NCBI RefSeq assembly: GCF_004769525.1
Contig: NZ_RQFT01000003.1
Location: forward strand, 620,001 to 684,000
Direction: 5' to 3'
DNA: 64,000 nt
Origin: Leptospira bouyouniensis
GTDB taxonomy: Bacteria; Spirochaetota; Leptospiria; Leptospirales; Leptospiraceae
Below the pieces are notes generated by a model. That model was given only the letters and a program-made list of their open reading frames with translations, did not search any database and was not told where the DNA came from. The position numbers were made by a program, and so were the translations under genes. Shown in pieces: positions 9,726-18,369 of this stretch. Each line of letters begins with the position of its first letter. Within the stretch, counting starts at the first letter, position 1.

Positions 9726-10097
9726 TTAACTTGGTTGGTAAAAAGCCAAATAGGCTGCAAGGAGACCTAAAAGTGGAAATACGAACCAAAGAATTTTTGC
9801 TGCTTTCGCATTTTTATAAGCGAGAGTGAGAAGTCCACCAAACGCAAGCCAGATGACAATCTTTAATATGATCCAAACAGGTAGAGCAGAGTGAGAGATA
9901 TCACGGAACTTCATAAGTCCAAACCCAGCTACCAAAATCAAAACCAAACCTACACCATGGGAAATAGCAACAAAGGCTTTGAATTTGTTTTCTGATTTTT
10001 TTCCGCCGTTAATGGAATAGAGTGTGACTCCACCTAAAGATAAAAATAAAAGATACATTCCGAAAATATGGATGAGTTTATACGCTTCGTATGACAC
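9726..10097 (-). CDS. SirB-like four-helix membrane protein
   Basis: 123 residues with four hydrophobic helices (about 6-26, 41-62, 71-92 and 99-119). The YKLIHIFGMYLLFLSLGG start with an early His, and the SHGVGLVLILVAGFGLM second helix, resemble the SirB/CopD-like group of small membrane proteins, some of which bind haem. Function not established. It reads in the same direction as fumC with about 120 bases between. Confidence 0.55.
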   Translation of the reverse strand: MSYEAYKLIHIFGMYLLFLSLGGVTLYSINGGKKSENKFKAFVAISHGVGLVLILVAGFGLMKFRDISHSALPVWIILKIVIWLAFGGLLTLAYKNAKAAKILWFVFPLLGLLAAYLAFYQPS

Positions 10098-10219
10098 AAA
10101 AGCCTCCTTTCAATCACACAATTCTTTCAAAACTTCGTTTTCCTTGCGAGAGTTTTCTCTAATAATTTTCGAGAAAAAGAACTAGGAATTCGGATTGGAT
10201 TTGGGAATCTAACCATGTT

Positions 10220-10660
10220 ATGGAGACAGATCCAAACTCTTATCGGCCCTCCCCACCCAATCAAAAGACATTGCTGCTCTTGCGAGGCATTCCTGGTTCT
10301 GGAAAATCCACATTTGCAAACCAAATTGCTAGTACAAACGGAGCACCCATTTTTTCTATTGATTCTTATTTTGAAAATGAAAAGGGTGAGTACAATTTTG
10401 ATTTTTCTAAAAATCATTTGGCATACAAAGAATGTGAATCCAAAACAAAACTAGCATTAGAAAAAGGGATTCCATTTATCATTGTGGATAACACATTCAC
10501 TTTAGAATGGGAATTAAAACCTTACGAAGATTTAGCGAAGAAATTTGGTTATCTATGTTTTGTAGTCACAGTAGAAAACAGACATGGTGGGAAAAATGTT
10601 CATCAAATTCCAGAGGGACAAATTGAGAAGATGAAGGCAAAGTTTAAAGTGGTTTTGTAA
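10220..10660 (+). CDS. P-loop AAA/polynucleotide-kinase-like protein
   Basis: 146 residues. Walker A is GIPGSGKST (about 24-32), followed by a kinase-type layout: FSIDSYFE after strand 2 and FIIVDNTFTLEWELKPY at the Walker B position. This matches the AAA_33/T4 polynucleotide-kinase-like group (as in N4BP2 P-loop domains), which phosphorylates nucleic-acid ends or small molecules. The substrate is unknown. It diverges from the SirB-like gene. Confidence 0.7.
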   Translation: METDPNSYRPSPPNQKTLLLLRGIPGSGKSTFANQIASTNGAPIFSIDSYFENEKGEYNFDFSKNHLAYKECESKTKLALEKGIPFIIVDNTFTLEWELKPYEDLAKKFGYLCFVVTVENRHGGKNVHQIPEGQIEKMKAKFKVVL

Positions 10661-10747
10661 TGAATTAGGGTAGGATGTTTATTAAGAGACGATGATCGTG
10701 GAACAATTGATGGGATTCCTATAACAAGTATTGGAAATATGATTTTT

Positions 10748-11119
10748 TTATTTTTCGAAAAACTTCACTCCCTGTAATCCACGGAAATCATTGTCTTGTG
10801 TCCAGAGAATTGCGTTGTTCAATTGAGCAGTTGCATAAATGATGCTGTCTGCCATTGGAATTGACTTTTCAACGCTGATCTTAGCTGCGTAGATTGAAAT
10901 TCTTGGGTCTAGGTTTATGACTTTGCCTTGCTGCATATGGGCGACAATTTTTAACGCAATATCTTCTCCTTTTTCTTTATAGACTTTTTTAAAGATTTCA
11001 AATAAAGATAAACTTGGTACAATTAAGTTTTCTGTTTTTTCAATCGCTTCCGCAAAAAGATTCGCACGGTTAGTTCCGCTGAAATATTCTAACCATCCTG
11101 ATGAATCTACGACATTCAA
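10748..11119 (-). CDS. vapC: VapC-type PIN-domain toxin
   Basis: 123 residues with the PIN-domain acidic residues D5 (VVDSSGW), E41 (SLFEIFK), D91 (MADSIIYATA) and D109/D111 (TQDNDF), so it should be an Mg-dependent ribonuclease. It begins with TTG at 11119, and the overlapping TTGA contains the antitoxin stop codon, a translational-coupling arrangement typical of toxin-antitoxin pairs. The RNA target is unknown (tRNA or rRNA cleavage in characterised VapCs). Confidence 0.88.
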   Translation of the reverse strand: MNVVDSSGWLEYFSGTNRANLFAEAIEKTENLIVPSLSLFEIFKKVYKEKGEDIALKIVAHMQQGKVINLDPRISIYAAKISVEKSIPMADSIIYATAQLNNAILWTQDNDFRGLQGVKFFEK

Positions 11120-11322
11120 AATCGATCTCCTTCTCGATCAATTTTGGAATTGATTCCTGACAATGATCCTCTCAATTTTTTGATGGGTTCAATCGGAATG
11201 AGCTCCATTCGATTGCCAAAAGTGATGATTTCGAGTTTCATACCTACTTTCACACCGATTTGTTCGCGAACCTCTTTAGGAATTACTACCTGAAATTTTG
11301 GAGAGACTGTTACTTTTCCCAT
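11116..11322 (-). CDS. vapB: AbrB/MazE-type antitoxin
   Basis: 68 residues with an N-terminal SpoVT/AbrB swapped-hairpin DNA-binding domain (VTVSPKFQVVIPKEVREQIG) and a polar C-terminal tail (about 48-68) suited to wrapping and inhibiting the PIN toxin. AGGAG precedes ATG 11322 and lies inside an imperfect palindrome (11322-11340). Overlaps vapC by 4 bases. Confidence 0.87.
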   Translation of the reverse strand: MGKVTVSPKFQVVIPKEVREQIGVKVGMKLEIITFGNRMELIPIEPIKKLRGSLSGINSKIDREGDRF

Positions 11323-11340
11323 ATCGATACTCCTATCGTA
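11322..11340 (-). promoter_or_regulatory. Possible VapBC autoregulatory operator
   Basis: TATCGATA and TATCGTA half-sites flank the Shine-Dalgarno region of vapB as an imperfect inverted repeat. AbrB-type antitoxins normally bind such palindromes over their own promoter. Assigned from position and symmetry only. Confidence 0.35.
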
Positions 11341-11534
11341 ATACTAAATGCTGATCGATCAAATGTCAAGGTGTTTGGATACGAAAAATGAGATCATCAA
11401 TGAAAAGAAACTGGAAAATTGATTGAGAAGGATATATCTATAAATCCTTTCAATTTAAAATTTTATAAACATCGATTTGGTTTAGAGAAGTTGAAGAGAA
11501 ATGAATACAAAAACGAAATAAAAATCATTGAAGG

Positions 11535-11573
11535 CAAAAAAAACCGCCACTTAAACAGAGTTAAGCGACGGTC
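11535..11573 (-). terminator. Intrinsic terminator of the RRM-protein gene
   Basis: On the minus strand ACCGTCGCTTAA pairs with TTAAGTGGCGGT (12 bp with two G-U pairs, 5-base loop CTCTG... region), followed at once by eight T residues. It lies 17 bases after the RRM gene stop. This is the clearest intrinsic terminator in the window. Confidence 0.85.
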
Positions 11574-11589
11574 TTTATACAAACTTGGA

Positions 11590-11853
11590 TTATCTCCAGT
11601 TGTTTGTTTTAGGTTTTGCGATGTTTACTTTCATCTCACGGTTAAGTACGTTTTTTCCGTTAAGATCTTTGATCGCGTTATCAGCTTCTTTTCCATCTTT
11701 CATTTCGATGAATCCAAAACCTTTAGAACGACCAGAATACTGGTCAGTGATGATTTTTGCAGAAGTCACTGCTCCGTGTGCTCCGAAAAGCTCACTGAGT
11801 TTACCTTCAGTCATATCGTAAGAGAGGTTGCCAACGTAAATGTTTACTGACAT
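11590..11853 (-). CDS. RRM-type RNA-binding protein
   Basis: 87 residues, a single RNA-recognition motif: RNP2 is IYVGNLSYD (about 4-12) and RNP1 is SKGFGFIEM (about 44-52). Bacterial proteins of this kind (cyanobacterial Rbp, spirochaetal homologues) bind single-stranded RNA and are often cold-induced. A short Lys/Asn tail (KPKTNNWR) ends the protein. AGGAC precedes the ATG. The roughly 260 bases upstream, to slyD, hold no gene and could be a regulated 5' leader; transcription ends at a strong terminator. Confidence 0.92.
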   Translation of the reverse strand: MSVNIYVGNLSYDMTEGKLSELFGAHGAVTSAKIITDQYSGRSKGFGFIEMKDGKEADNAIKDLNGKNVLNREMKVNIAKPKTNNWR

Positions 11854-12111
11854 AGTTTTTGTCCTGTTTGTTAAAGTTGACTCGGGAATTCTAGATTTAC
11901 AATCGTCGGGACCCTATAAGGGATTTTGGGTAAGAACTCCAGAAAAATGCAGGGAAAAACTTGGGAAAGCTACCAGCGTGCAAGCTTGAAAGGACTACTT
12001 CGGCGGTGAAAATCAACAATACTCTGAATCTTCTGTCAGTGTAATTACCCTTTCTAAAAAAAGCAATCTGAAAGAAGACCCAGAGAAAAAATATAACCAA
12101 AGAATTCGTTT

Positions 12112-12603
12112 TTAGTGGTGGTGATGTCCACCTGGACCATGTACGTGTCCATGTTGTTTTTCTTCATCCGTTGCTTCGCGAATCGATTTGATGGTAACAT
12201 CAAAATGAAGGGTTTCGCCAGCTAACGGGTGATTGCCGTTCAATATAACATCAGCATCTCTGACTTCTTGGAGGTATAGAATCATTCTACCTTCTGGTGT
12301 GTCGGTTTGGAATTCCATTCCCACTTCTAGTTCCGCTTCGGCAGGGAGTTCTGTTTTGGGAACTTGGAAAATCAACGCTTCGTTATATGTCCCATAACCT
12401 TCTTCAGGTGGCACTGTGACATTTTTGGAATCTCCGTTCACTAATCCTTCCAGTTCTTTTTCCAATCCAGGGATGATATTTTGCCAGCCATGGAGGTATA
12501 ATAGCGGTTCGTCTGATTGGTCCAGAGTTTCTCCCTGGGCGTTCTTTAGGTGATAGGAAAATCCTACAACCATTCCTTTGCTGATGGTTTTTGACATATT
12601 CAT
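12112..12603 (-). CDS. slyD: SlyD-type FKBP peptidyl-prolyl isomerase
   Basis: 163 residues. The FKBP core (GMVVGFSYHLKNAQGETLDQ, then LYLHGWQNIIPGLEKELEGL) is interrupted by the insert-in-flap domain (VPPEEGYGTYNEALIFQVPK) that defines SlyD, a folding helper with chaperone activity. The C-terminus ends HGHVHGPGGHHHH, a short His-rich tail expected to bind Ni or other divalent metal, shorter than in E. coli SlyD. ATG 12603 or 12597 could be the start. Confidence 0.93.
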   Translation of the reverse strand: MNMSKTISKGMVVGFSYHLKNAQGETLDQSDEPLLYLHGWQNIIPGLEKELEGLVNGDSKNVTVPPEEGYGTYNEALIFQVPKTELPAEAELEVGMEFQTDTPEGRMILYLQEVRDADVILNGNHPLAGETLHFDVTIKSIREATDEEKQHGHVHGPGGHHHH

Positions 12604-12697
12604 TACACTCTACATACGGAAAAAAATACTGCAACCGAATAAAAGGTTGGTACCATATTGTAATCAAAGAAATTGAACCCTGGAAATATCAATATCT

Positions 12698-14374
12698 ATG
12701 AATTGGCCGTTACTCATTCAAGTTTTAGGTGGGCTCGGGATTTTCATCTATGGGATGAAATTACTCAGTGAGTCCTTACAACGTGTGGCAGGAGATAGGC
12801 TTCGTTCCTTTCTTTCGTCCATGACACGAAATCGTGTGTCTGCTGTGTTCAGCGGATTATTCATCACTTCAACCATCCAATCTAGTTCGGCAACAACCGT
12901 CCTTGTTGTTGGGTTTGTGAATGCTGGTTTGATCTCACTTGCACAAGCCATTGGCGTGATTATGGGAGCCAATATTGGAACCACGATCACTGCATGGATT
13001 GTTTCCTTATTAGGATTCAAATTTAACATTGCTTCATTTGCTTTACCTGCAATTGCTGCTGGTGTCATCCTTCACTTCTCTCGCAAAGAGAGTCGTTCCG
13101 GTTGGGGGAGTTTTCTCATTGGATTTGGATTTTTGTTTTTGGGGTTGGATTACCTAAAAACATCTGTTCCTGATAGTGCCAAAGACCCAGAGAGTTTTGT
13201 GTTCTTACAACAATTCACAAACATGGGTTTTAATTCTATCTTGTTGTTTGTATTGATTGGAGCATTGTTAACCATTGTAATCCAATCTTCTTCCGCTTCT
13301 ACCACCATCACCATCACGTTAGCTTTCTCTGGGTATATCCCAATCGACGCTGCCTATGGTATGATCCTTGGTGAAAATATTGGAACCACAATCACAGCGA
13401 ATTTAGCGGCTATTGCTGGTAACCGAAATGCAAAAAAAGCGGCGCTTGCCCATACATTGTTCAATGTGTTTGGTGTGGTTTGGGCACTACTCTTTTTCAA
13501 AGTATTCACGGGAATTGTGGATGATTTGATTCCTGGTGATCCATTGACAGACAAAGAATCAACAAGATTTCATATTTCGTTATTCCATACTATGTTTAAC
13601 GTAACGAACACTTTGGTTCTCATTTGGTTTGTGAATACAATCTCCAAAGTGGTGAGTACGATTGTAGACGGTCTCGCTTCCAAAACAGGAAAAGACAAAG
13701 ATAGCATTCGTTTGTTACAAGCAGGAACTGTGAAAACCACAGAACTTGCTATGGTGGAACTTGTTGAGTTCACAAAAAAAATCATAAGAGATACGTATGA
13801 TTTTTTAAGATTAACAGAACAAATTTTACTACAACCATATGATGCAGCAAGGGTAGTTCAAGTCCTGAAGAAAGAAGAGGAACTTGATCAAGTTAGAACT
13901 GAAGTTTTGACCTATTTGAACCAAGTACAAGAATCTGGAATCACTGGTAACTACGCAAAAGATGTGTTAGGGATTATGGAAAGGGTGAAAGCTGTAGAAG
14001 AGATGGGAGATAATTTTGCATCTATTGCGAGAAAAATTCGTAAGTCTCACAGACAAAAAATTTCATTTGATAAAAACTTTTCAAATTCTGTCAAAGACCA
14101 AATGGATTTACTCAAACACCATTACGATATCCTGCTTGTGAACTTAGAACAAAGTGAAACATTTGATATCCTTGGAAACCCTCAGGTTCGTAACCAAAGC
14201 CGTGAGTACAGGTTCCAAATGATTCGTTCCATCAAAAAGAATGAATCAAAAGTGAAGAAGAAAAAGTATCAGAAAAAAGATAATCTGTTACCGGCACTCC
14301 TTTACCGTGATATTTCCAGAAACTTAGATAATATCTCTAGGTTGTTGAATGCTGCTATTTATGCGGATGTATAG
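12698..14374 (+). CDS. Na/Pi cotransporter with PhoU-like domain
   Basis: 558 residues. Two inverted copies of the Na/Pi motif are visible: QSSSATT at 61-67 with GANIGTT at 90-96, and QSSSAST at 196-202 with GENIGTT at 225-231, so it is a PF02690 (NptA/YjbB) transporter moving phosphate with sodium. About nine membrane segments lie between 5 and 335, and a helical PhoU-like cytoplasmic domain spans about 350-540. It diverges from slyD and is convergent with the phosphatase gene 26 bases away. Confidence 0.9.
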   Translation: MNWPLLIQVLGGLGIFIYGMKLLSESLQRVAGDRLRSFLSSMTRNRVSAVFSGLFITSTIQSSSATTVLVVGFVNAGLISLAQAIGVIMGANIGTTITAWIVSLLGFKFNIASFALPAIAAGVILHFSRKESRSGWGSFLIGFGFLFLGLDYLKTSVPDSAKDPESFVFLQQFTNMGFNSILLFVLIGALLTIVIQSSSASTTITITLAFSGYIPIDAAYGMILGENIGTTITANLAAIAGNRNAKKAALAHTLFNVFGVVWALLFFKVFTGIVDDLIPGDPLTDKESTRFHISLFHTMFNVTNTLVLIWFVNTISKVVSTIVDGLASKTGKDKDSIRLLQAGTVKTTELAMVELVEFTKKIIRDTYDFLRLTEQILLQPYDAARVVQVLKKEEELDQVRTEVLTYLNQVQESGITGNYAKDVLGIMERVKAVEEMGDNFASIARKIRKSHRQKISFDKNFSNSVKDQMDLLKHHYDILLVNLEQSETFDILGNPQVRNQSREYRFQMIRSIKKNESKVKKKKYQKKDNLLPALLYRDISRNLDNISRLLNAAIYADV

Positions 14375-14399
14375 TCCGTATTTATTTGAGAGAAATAAT

Positions 14400-16376
14400 T
14401 TAGGTTATTTCAAATAGTATAAATGTGATATCGTCGTCTGCGGGACCTTCTTTGTTTCGCAGGCGAATGTGCTCATCGATCCCACCATACAAAGATTCAA
14501 CGGATTCCCCTTTTCGGTGGAGTAACCAATCGAGAAGAGCTTCTTCACCAGAGTCACCATTTTCCCAAAGATCCCAAATCCCATCGGTAAACAATAACAG
14601 TTTGTCACCTTTTTTTATAGAGTGAACTTCTTCGGGATACAATCCTTCTTTGGAATACCCAATGAGTTTTCCTTTTGGTCGGATCACATCTATAAATTTT
14701 GATTCTTCGTTAAACATATATAAGGCGGGATGACCTGCATTGGCAATTCTTAAAACCTTCTGTTCCAAGTCGATAAAGATAGCACTGGCAGTTAAAAATT
14801 GATTTTTGTAATTTCCTGCGAGAGCTTGGTTGATGCTTTCTAACACCTTTCCTGGTTTATTGGCAAATGCCAATGTTTGCATGTAGGCAATTTTTAACAT
14901 CGCCGCCTCGATCGCCGCAGGGACACCATGACCTGTTACATCTGCAATCAATCCGCAGATTTGTTGTTTTCCATAAACAGTTAAATCGTAAAAATCTCCT
15001 CCTACCAAAGATGCTGGAAAATAACCAGTTTTGATCGAAAGTCCAGGGAATTTTGGGAGGATTTGAGGTAAGGTCGATTCTTGTAGTTTTTGTGCAAGTT
15101 TTAGTTCTTTACCATAGGCAATTAACTTTTGTTTGTTGATCTCTGCTTTGATTTGAATCCTTTCTTTTTCTTTTTGGACGACCGAGATGCGATCCCCAAG
15201 ACCAAACGCCATGAGTAAAACTTCCAATGCCATTGCAGCCTGGAAGGCATTTTCCGTAAAAACATTCACAGGAAAAAATCCCATGTACTTCAGTACAGTG
15301 GTCAAACCACCAACGATGAGCATAAAATAACCAAAAAAGTAATACCTTGCCGGTGGGAATTTTTTGATAAAAGAAACATAATAAGAAACAAATAAGGCAT
15401 AAAAGGCTAAAAAAGAAGAAAGCGAATCTCCGAATTGGTTTAAAGGTCGATATGGTAAAAATGGTAAAAGTGCCAAACAAACCATCGGTATGATAGAAAG
15501 TCCCATAAACCCTTTGTACAAGAGAGGTGCATTTTCCTTTAGATTCATAAAGGTGATGCTCATCGGAAAACAAGAAAGAAGGAATAAAAAATATAAAAAA
15601 TTGTGAACATTGTAAACTAACTCTGGTGAGTTGGGAAAAAACAAAACAGGCAACAAACCTTGCAATGATAGTTGGAATAAGATTGCAGCAAGAATAAGGT
15701 AATTTACATAAAAAAGGTATGCTATGTCTTTTACCATAAAGTAAACAAACAAATTGTATAAACTCATTACACACACAATTCCAAAAAACATTCCTTGTAA
15801 AAGTGTATCAATGGATTCATACGAATCAAAATGTTTCTCTTCGGCGATCATTAGAGGAACTGACACAGAACTGTCAGTTTTTACACCGACAAAATAAGTT
15901 ACCGTTTCACTCGGTAAAAGTTCCGTTGCAAAACTAAACCCTCTGTAATCTTTATCGCGGTTACGAAATGGAAATTTCCTTCCTTGGATGTTTTGATTGA
16001 TCTCACCTGATTCACGTAAGGCGTAAAATCGAACTTCATCTAATAATGGGTATTTGATGAATGTGATCATTCTTTTGTTGTGGTTTACATCATTATGCAA
16101 AACAAAACAAAACCAATATTGTTTTGCTGTATTTCCAAAATTAGGGATCACACCGTTTGCAAACGAAACACGATTGGTTTTGAATTGATTTAAAATTTCT
16201 GGAAATGTGTTTATCAGTTCATCACTTGCAAGGAATGCGAGGCCCTTTGACACATCAAAAGGTTTTCCTTGGTTTGTTGAAATGGGAATTGTTTTTACAT
16301 TGGGGCAGTGTTTCTCTTCTGCTCCAAGGATAGTATGAAAGAGACATAAAAGAATGATGGAAAGAGTCTGTTTCAT
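14400..16376 (-). CDS. 7TMR-DISM receptor with SpoIIE phosphatase domain
   Basis: 658 residues: signal peptide (1-18), an extracytoplasmic 7TMR-DISMED2 sensory domain (about 30-175), seven membrane helices (about 185-395), a coiled-coil linker (about 395-435) and a PP2C/SpoIIE domain (about 450-655). The phosphatase motifs GGDFYD, GLIADVTGHGVPAA, NAGHPALYMF and LLFTDGIWDLWE hold the metal-binding aspartates. It should dephosphorylate an anti-sigma-antagonist in response to an envelope signal; a STAS protein at 59038-59382 is one candidate partner, which is inference. Confidence 0.92.
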   Translation of the reverse strand: MKQTLSIILLCLFHTILGAEEKHCPNVKTIPISTNQGKPFDVSKGLAFLASDELINTFPEILNQFKTNRVSFANGVIPNFGNTAKQYWFCFVLHNDVNHNKRMITFIKYPLLDEVRFYALRESGEINQNIQGRKFPFRNRDKDYRGFSFATELLPSETVTYFVGVKTDSSVSVPLMIAEEKHFDSYESIDTLLQGMFFGIVCVMSLYNLFVYFMVKDIAYLFYVNYLILAAILFQLSLQGLLPVLFFPNSPELVYNVHNFLYFLFLLSCFPMSITFMNLKENAPLLYKGFMGLSIIPMVCLALLPFLPYRPLNQFGDSLSSFLAFYALFVSYYVSFIKKFPPARYYFFGYFMLIVGGLTTVLKYMGFFPVNVFTENAFQAAMALEVLLMAFGLGDRISVVQKEKERIQIKAEINKQKLIAYGKELKLAQKLQESTLPQILPKFPGLSIKTGYFPASLVGGDFYDLTVYGKQQICGLIADVTGHGVPAAIEAAMLKIAYMQTLAFANKPGKVLESINQALAGNYKNQFLTASAIFIDLEQKVLRIANAGHPALYMFNEESKFIDVIRPKGKLIGYSKEGLYPEEVHSIKKGDKLLLFTDGIWDLWENGDSGEEALLDWLLHRKGESVESLYGGIDEHIRLRNKEGPADDDITFILFEIT

Positions 16377-16444
16377 ACAGGAAGGTCACTAGTATAAAAC
16401 GTGTACCTTCCTTTGTAAATCTGTTTGTATGGGAAAAAAAGGAA

Positions 16445-16813
16445 TTATGTGGTAGCGACTGTGATTCCCGCTAAATTGCGGAGAGCGTCGTATGCTTTTT
16501 CTTTTTGTTCCACTTTGGTTTTGTTCACTGCTTTGCGAATGATTACATCCCATTGTTTTTCTGGGTGTTCCATCTTCATGTTTTCTAGCAGTTCCAAAAT
16601 GTTTTCATCATCAGATGCATTGAAGATTTCTTCTGTATCATAGCGAAACATTCCAAAAAGAGCATCAATGTAATCACCCACACTCATGGATTCCTTTTCA
16701 CCTGTTTGGATTTTCTTCTTTTCTGCCTTTCGCAGCTCTCGTTCTCTGCGTTCCAGTTCTGTGCGTTTCATCGTTAGGGCCTCTAGCTTGGATGCATTTG
16801 GTTCCAAGACCAT
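16445..16813 (-). CDS. Hypothetical coiled-coil protein
   Basis: About 122 residues from ATG 16813 (a GTG at 16840 would add nine residues but lacks a ribosome-binding site). The first 50 residues are a charged helix (MKRTELERRERELRKAEKKK) that should form a coiled coil; the rest is helical and acidic/basic mixed. No known domain recognised. Cytoplasmic. It reads toward the phosphatase gene with about 70 bases between and may share its transcript. Confidence 0.6.
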   Translation of the reverse strand: MVLEPNASKLEALTMKRTELERRERELRKAEKKKIQTGEKESMSVGDYIDALFGMFRYDTEEIFNASDDENILELLENMKMEHPEKQWDVIIRKAVNKTKVEQKEKAYDALRNLAGITVATT

Positions 16814-16896
16814 CTTTTCAAACGGCGGGAGGGGGAACACTCAATTTGTCCAAAAATTGTCTCGATTTTTGATCCGAAGGAAAAAGATTAGGGTAG

Positions 16897-17367
16897 ATGG
16901 TCTCCTTTCGGTGGATTGCTGGGCTTTTAACCTTGGTACTGACGACCCAATTTTTCTTTTTGGGGAGTGGGTTACTCGGATATTGTCTAGAATCAAACTC
17001 CAAAATTTGTAAATGTAACCACGGATCTAAAAAAGAAAAACATACTAGTTCCGAAGACAAATTGTTCTCCGAGAGCCAAAATTCTAATATTACCTCATCA
17101 AATGAGGAAACCCACGCCCATACAAAAGAATTAGCTTTAAAACCAAGTTGTCATGACGCCAAAGTTGGGGAAGCCCACCTCTGTTCTTGCAAAAAGAAAA
17201 AAAAGGATGCTATGTCCCTTCGGATGCACCACCAAACCATGGATAAACCAAAGTTTGGATTCGGTATTGAAGTTCCCGTTTTGTTTTCTTACACAATTTT
17301 CGAGTCTCCTTCCACTCTTGAGGATGGAAACCTACCTACTTTACTAAGACCACCGCGCATCACTTAG
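16897..17367 (+). CDS. Small Cys/His-rich membrane-anchored protein
   Basis: 156 residues. One N-terminal hydrophobic segment (about 6-29, FRWIAGLLTLVLTTQFFFLG) is a signal or anchor. The remainder is rich in potential metal ligands: CKCNHG, HAHTKE, SCHDAK, HLCSCKKKK and MRMHH, and it ends LLRPPRIT. This resembles in plan the DUF2946-like small proteins found at the head of copper and divalent-metal loci. It lies 95 bases upstream of the MbnP/MbnH operon, but a promoter in the gap suggests separate transcription. Function unknown; periplasmic metal binding is inferred from composition and context. Confidence 0.6.
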   Translation: MVSFRWIAGLLTLVLTTQFFFLGSGLLGYCLESNSKICKCNHGSKKEKHTSSEDKLFSESQNSNITSSNEETHAHTKELALKPSCHDAKVGEAHLCSCKKKKKDAMSLRMHHQTMDKPKFGFGIEVPVLFSYTIFESPSTLEDGNLPTLLRPPRIT

Positions 17368-17414
17368 GAATTTAATTTCCTACAATCAACTCTAGCGACT
17401 ATGGAGTTTGTATA

Positions 17415-17429
17415 GTTTTGTCGCAAAAC
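17415..17429. promoter_or_regulatory. Palindromic operator over the mbnP promoter
   Basis: GTTTTG-TCG-CAAAAC is a perfect 6+3+6 palindrome overlapping the proposed -35 element (17418-17423). A repressor bound here would block the promoter. The binding protein is unknown. Confidence 0.45.
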
Positions 17430-17446
17430 AAATCTTAAATTATATT
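17418..17446 (+). promoter_or_regulatory. Candidate sigma-70 promoter of the mbnP operon
   Basis: -35 TTGTCG and -10 TATATT separated by exactly 17 bases, ending 16 bases before the mbnP ATG. This leaves a very short leader containing TTAGG as ribosome-binding site. Confidence 0.5.
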
Positions 17447-17462
17447 AAAATATTAGGTATTT

Positions 17463-18308
17463 ATGAAATTACTTCAAACAATTTTTACTTCTCTCTCTCT
17501 ATTTGCTTTGTTGTCATGTGGAACTAGCGCAGAATCTGATGACTCTCAAGCATTAGCACTTTTAGCATTGGCTTCCGCTCCTCAAACAGTGAATTTAAAC
17601 TTTGAGGCATTAGCTAACGGGCAAAATTTGACTACTGGTTCCAACATTACAGCGAATGCAAGGACAGTACAGTTTCGTGATTTCCGACTATTTGTATCGG
17701 AAGTCAAAATGGTAAGAGCAGATGGAACAACGGCAGATGTAACATTGACTACGGATAATGTTTGGCAAGCCAATGGTGTTGCACTTATAGACTTTGAAAC
17801 AACTCAAACAACGGAAAAAAACTTAAAAGTTACTGGTTCTGCTCCTGCTGGTGCTTATACTGGAATTCAATATACTGTCGGTGTTCCTGAAAGTTTAAAT
17901 CACTTGGACAGAACAACTCAAGTTTCGCCATTGAATATCGGACCAATGTATTGGGCTTGGACAAGTGGTTACAAACATTCCAAAATAGAATTTAGTTTTG
18001 ATTCTGGAACAACTTGGACAAACCTTCATGTCGGATCAACCAACTGTACAGGCGCACCAAATTATGGAAATTGCGGAAAGAAGTATAGAGCATCGATCCA
18101 GTTAAATGGATCTATTAATCCAAGTAACCAAACGATTTCTTTGAGTGTTGATCAATTGATTAAAGATCACACAGGAGGAATTAATACGACATGTATGCCT
18201 GCTCAAGCTGGTGCCGATTGTACTCCTTTGATCCGAGCCTTTGGAATCAATGAAACCAGTGGTTCTGTTGATAGTTCTATTTCACAAAGAGTATTTAGTC
18301 TAAAGTAA
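17463..18308 (+). CDS. mbnP: MbnP-like copper-associated lipoprotein
   Basis: 281 residues with a lipoprotein signal (LFALLSC, C19). The MbnP family blocks are present: VNLNFEALANGQ (43-54), FRDFRLFVSEVKMV, MYWAWTSGYKH (162-172), LHVGSTNC (188-195) and CMPAQAGADC (244-253). In methanotrophs MbnP is a periplasmic copper-binding protein in which a tryptophan is oxidised to kynurenine by the partner enzyme MbnH; W164 or W166 are candidates for that role. Here it is the first gene of a four-gene operon and is followed directly by an MbnH homologue. Methanobactin itself is not expected. Confidence 0.82.
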   Translation: MKLLQTIFTSLSLFALLSCGTSAESDDSQALALLALASAPQTVNLNFEALANGQNLTTGSNITANARTVQFRDFRLFVSEVKMVRADGTTADVTLTTDNVWQANGVALIDFETTQTTEKNLKVTGSAPAGAYTGIQYTVGVPESLNHLDRTTQVSPLNIGPMYWAWTSGYKHSKIEFSFDSGTTWTNLHVGSTNCTGAPNYGNCGKKYRASIQLNGSINPSNQTISLSVDQLIKDHTGGINTTCMPAQAGADCTPLIRAFGINETSGSVDSSISQRVFSLK

Positions 18309-18369
18309 TTAATTAAATCACATGGTTACACTCGAAACTTTGTGACCATGTGTATTTAGGAATCAATAT

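Noticed and set aside
11419..11850. A 143-codon frame opposite the RRM gene
   Set aside because: It is antisense to the RRM protein and covers its terminator; no ribosome-binding site or family features.
15109..15774. A 221-codon open frame on the minus strand inside the 7TMR-SpoIIE gene
   Set aside because: It is in another frame of the same strand, Cys/Phe-rich and without domain features; the 658-residue frame holds all motifs.
17415..17429. LexA/SOS box reading of GTTTTGTCGCAAAAC
   Set aside because: The leptospiral SOS box I recall is TTTG-N5-CAAA; here the spacing is three bases, and the operon is not DNA-repair related.
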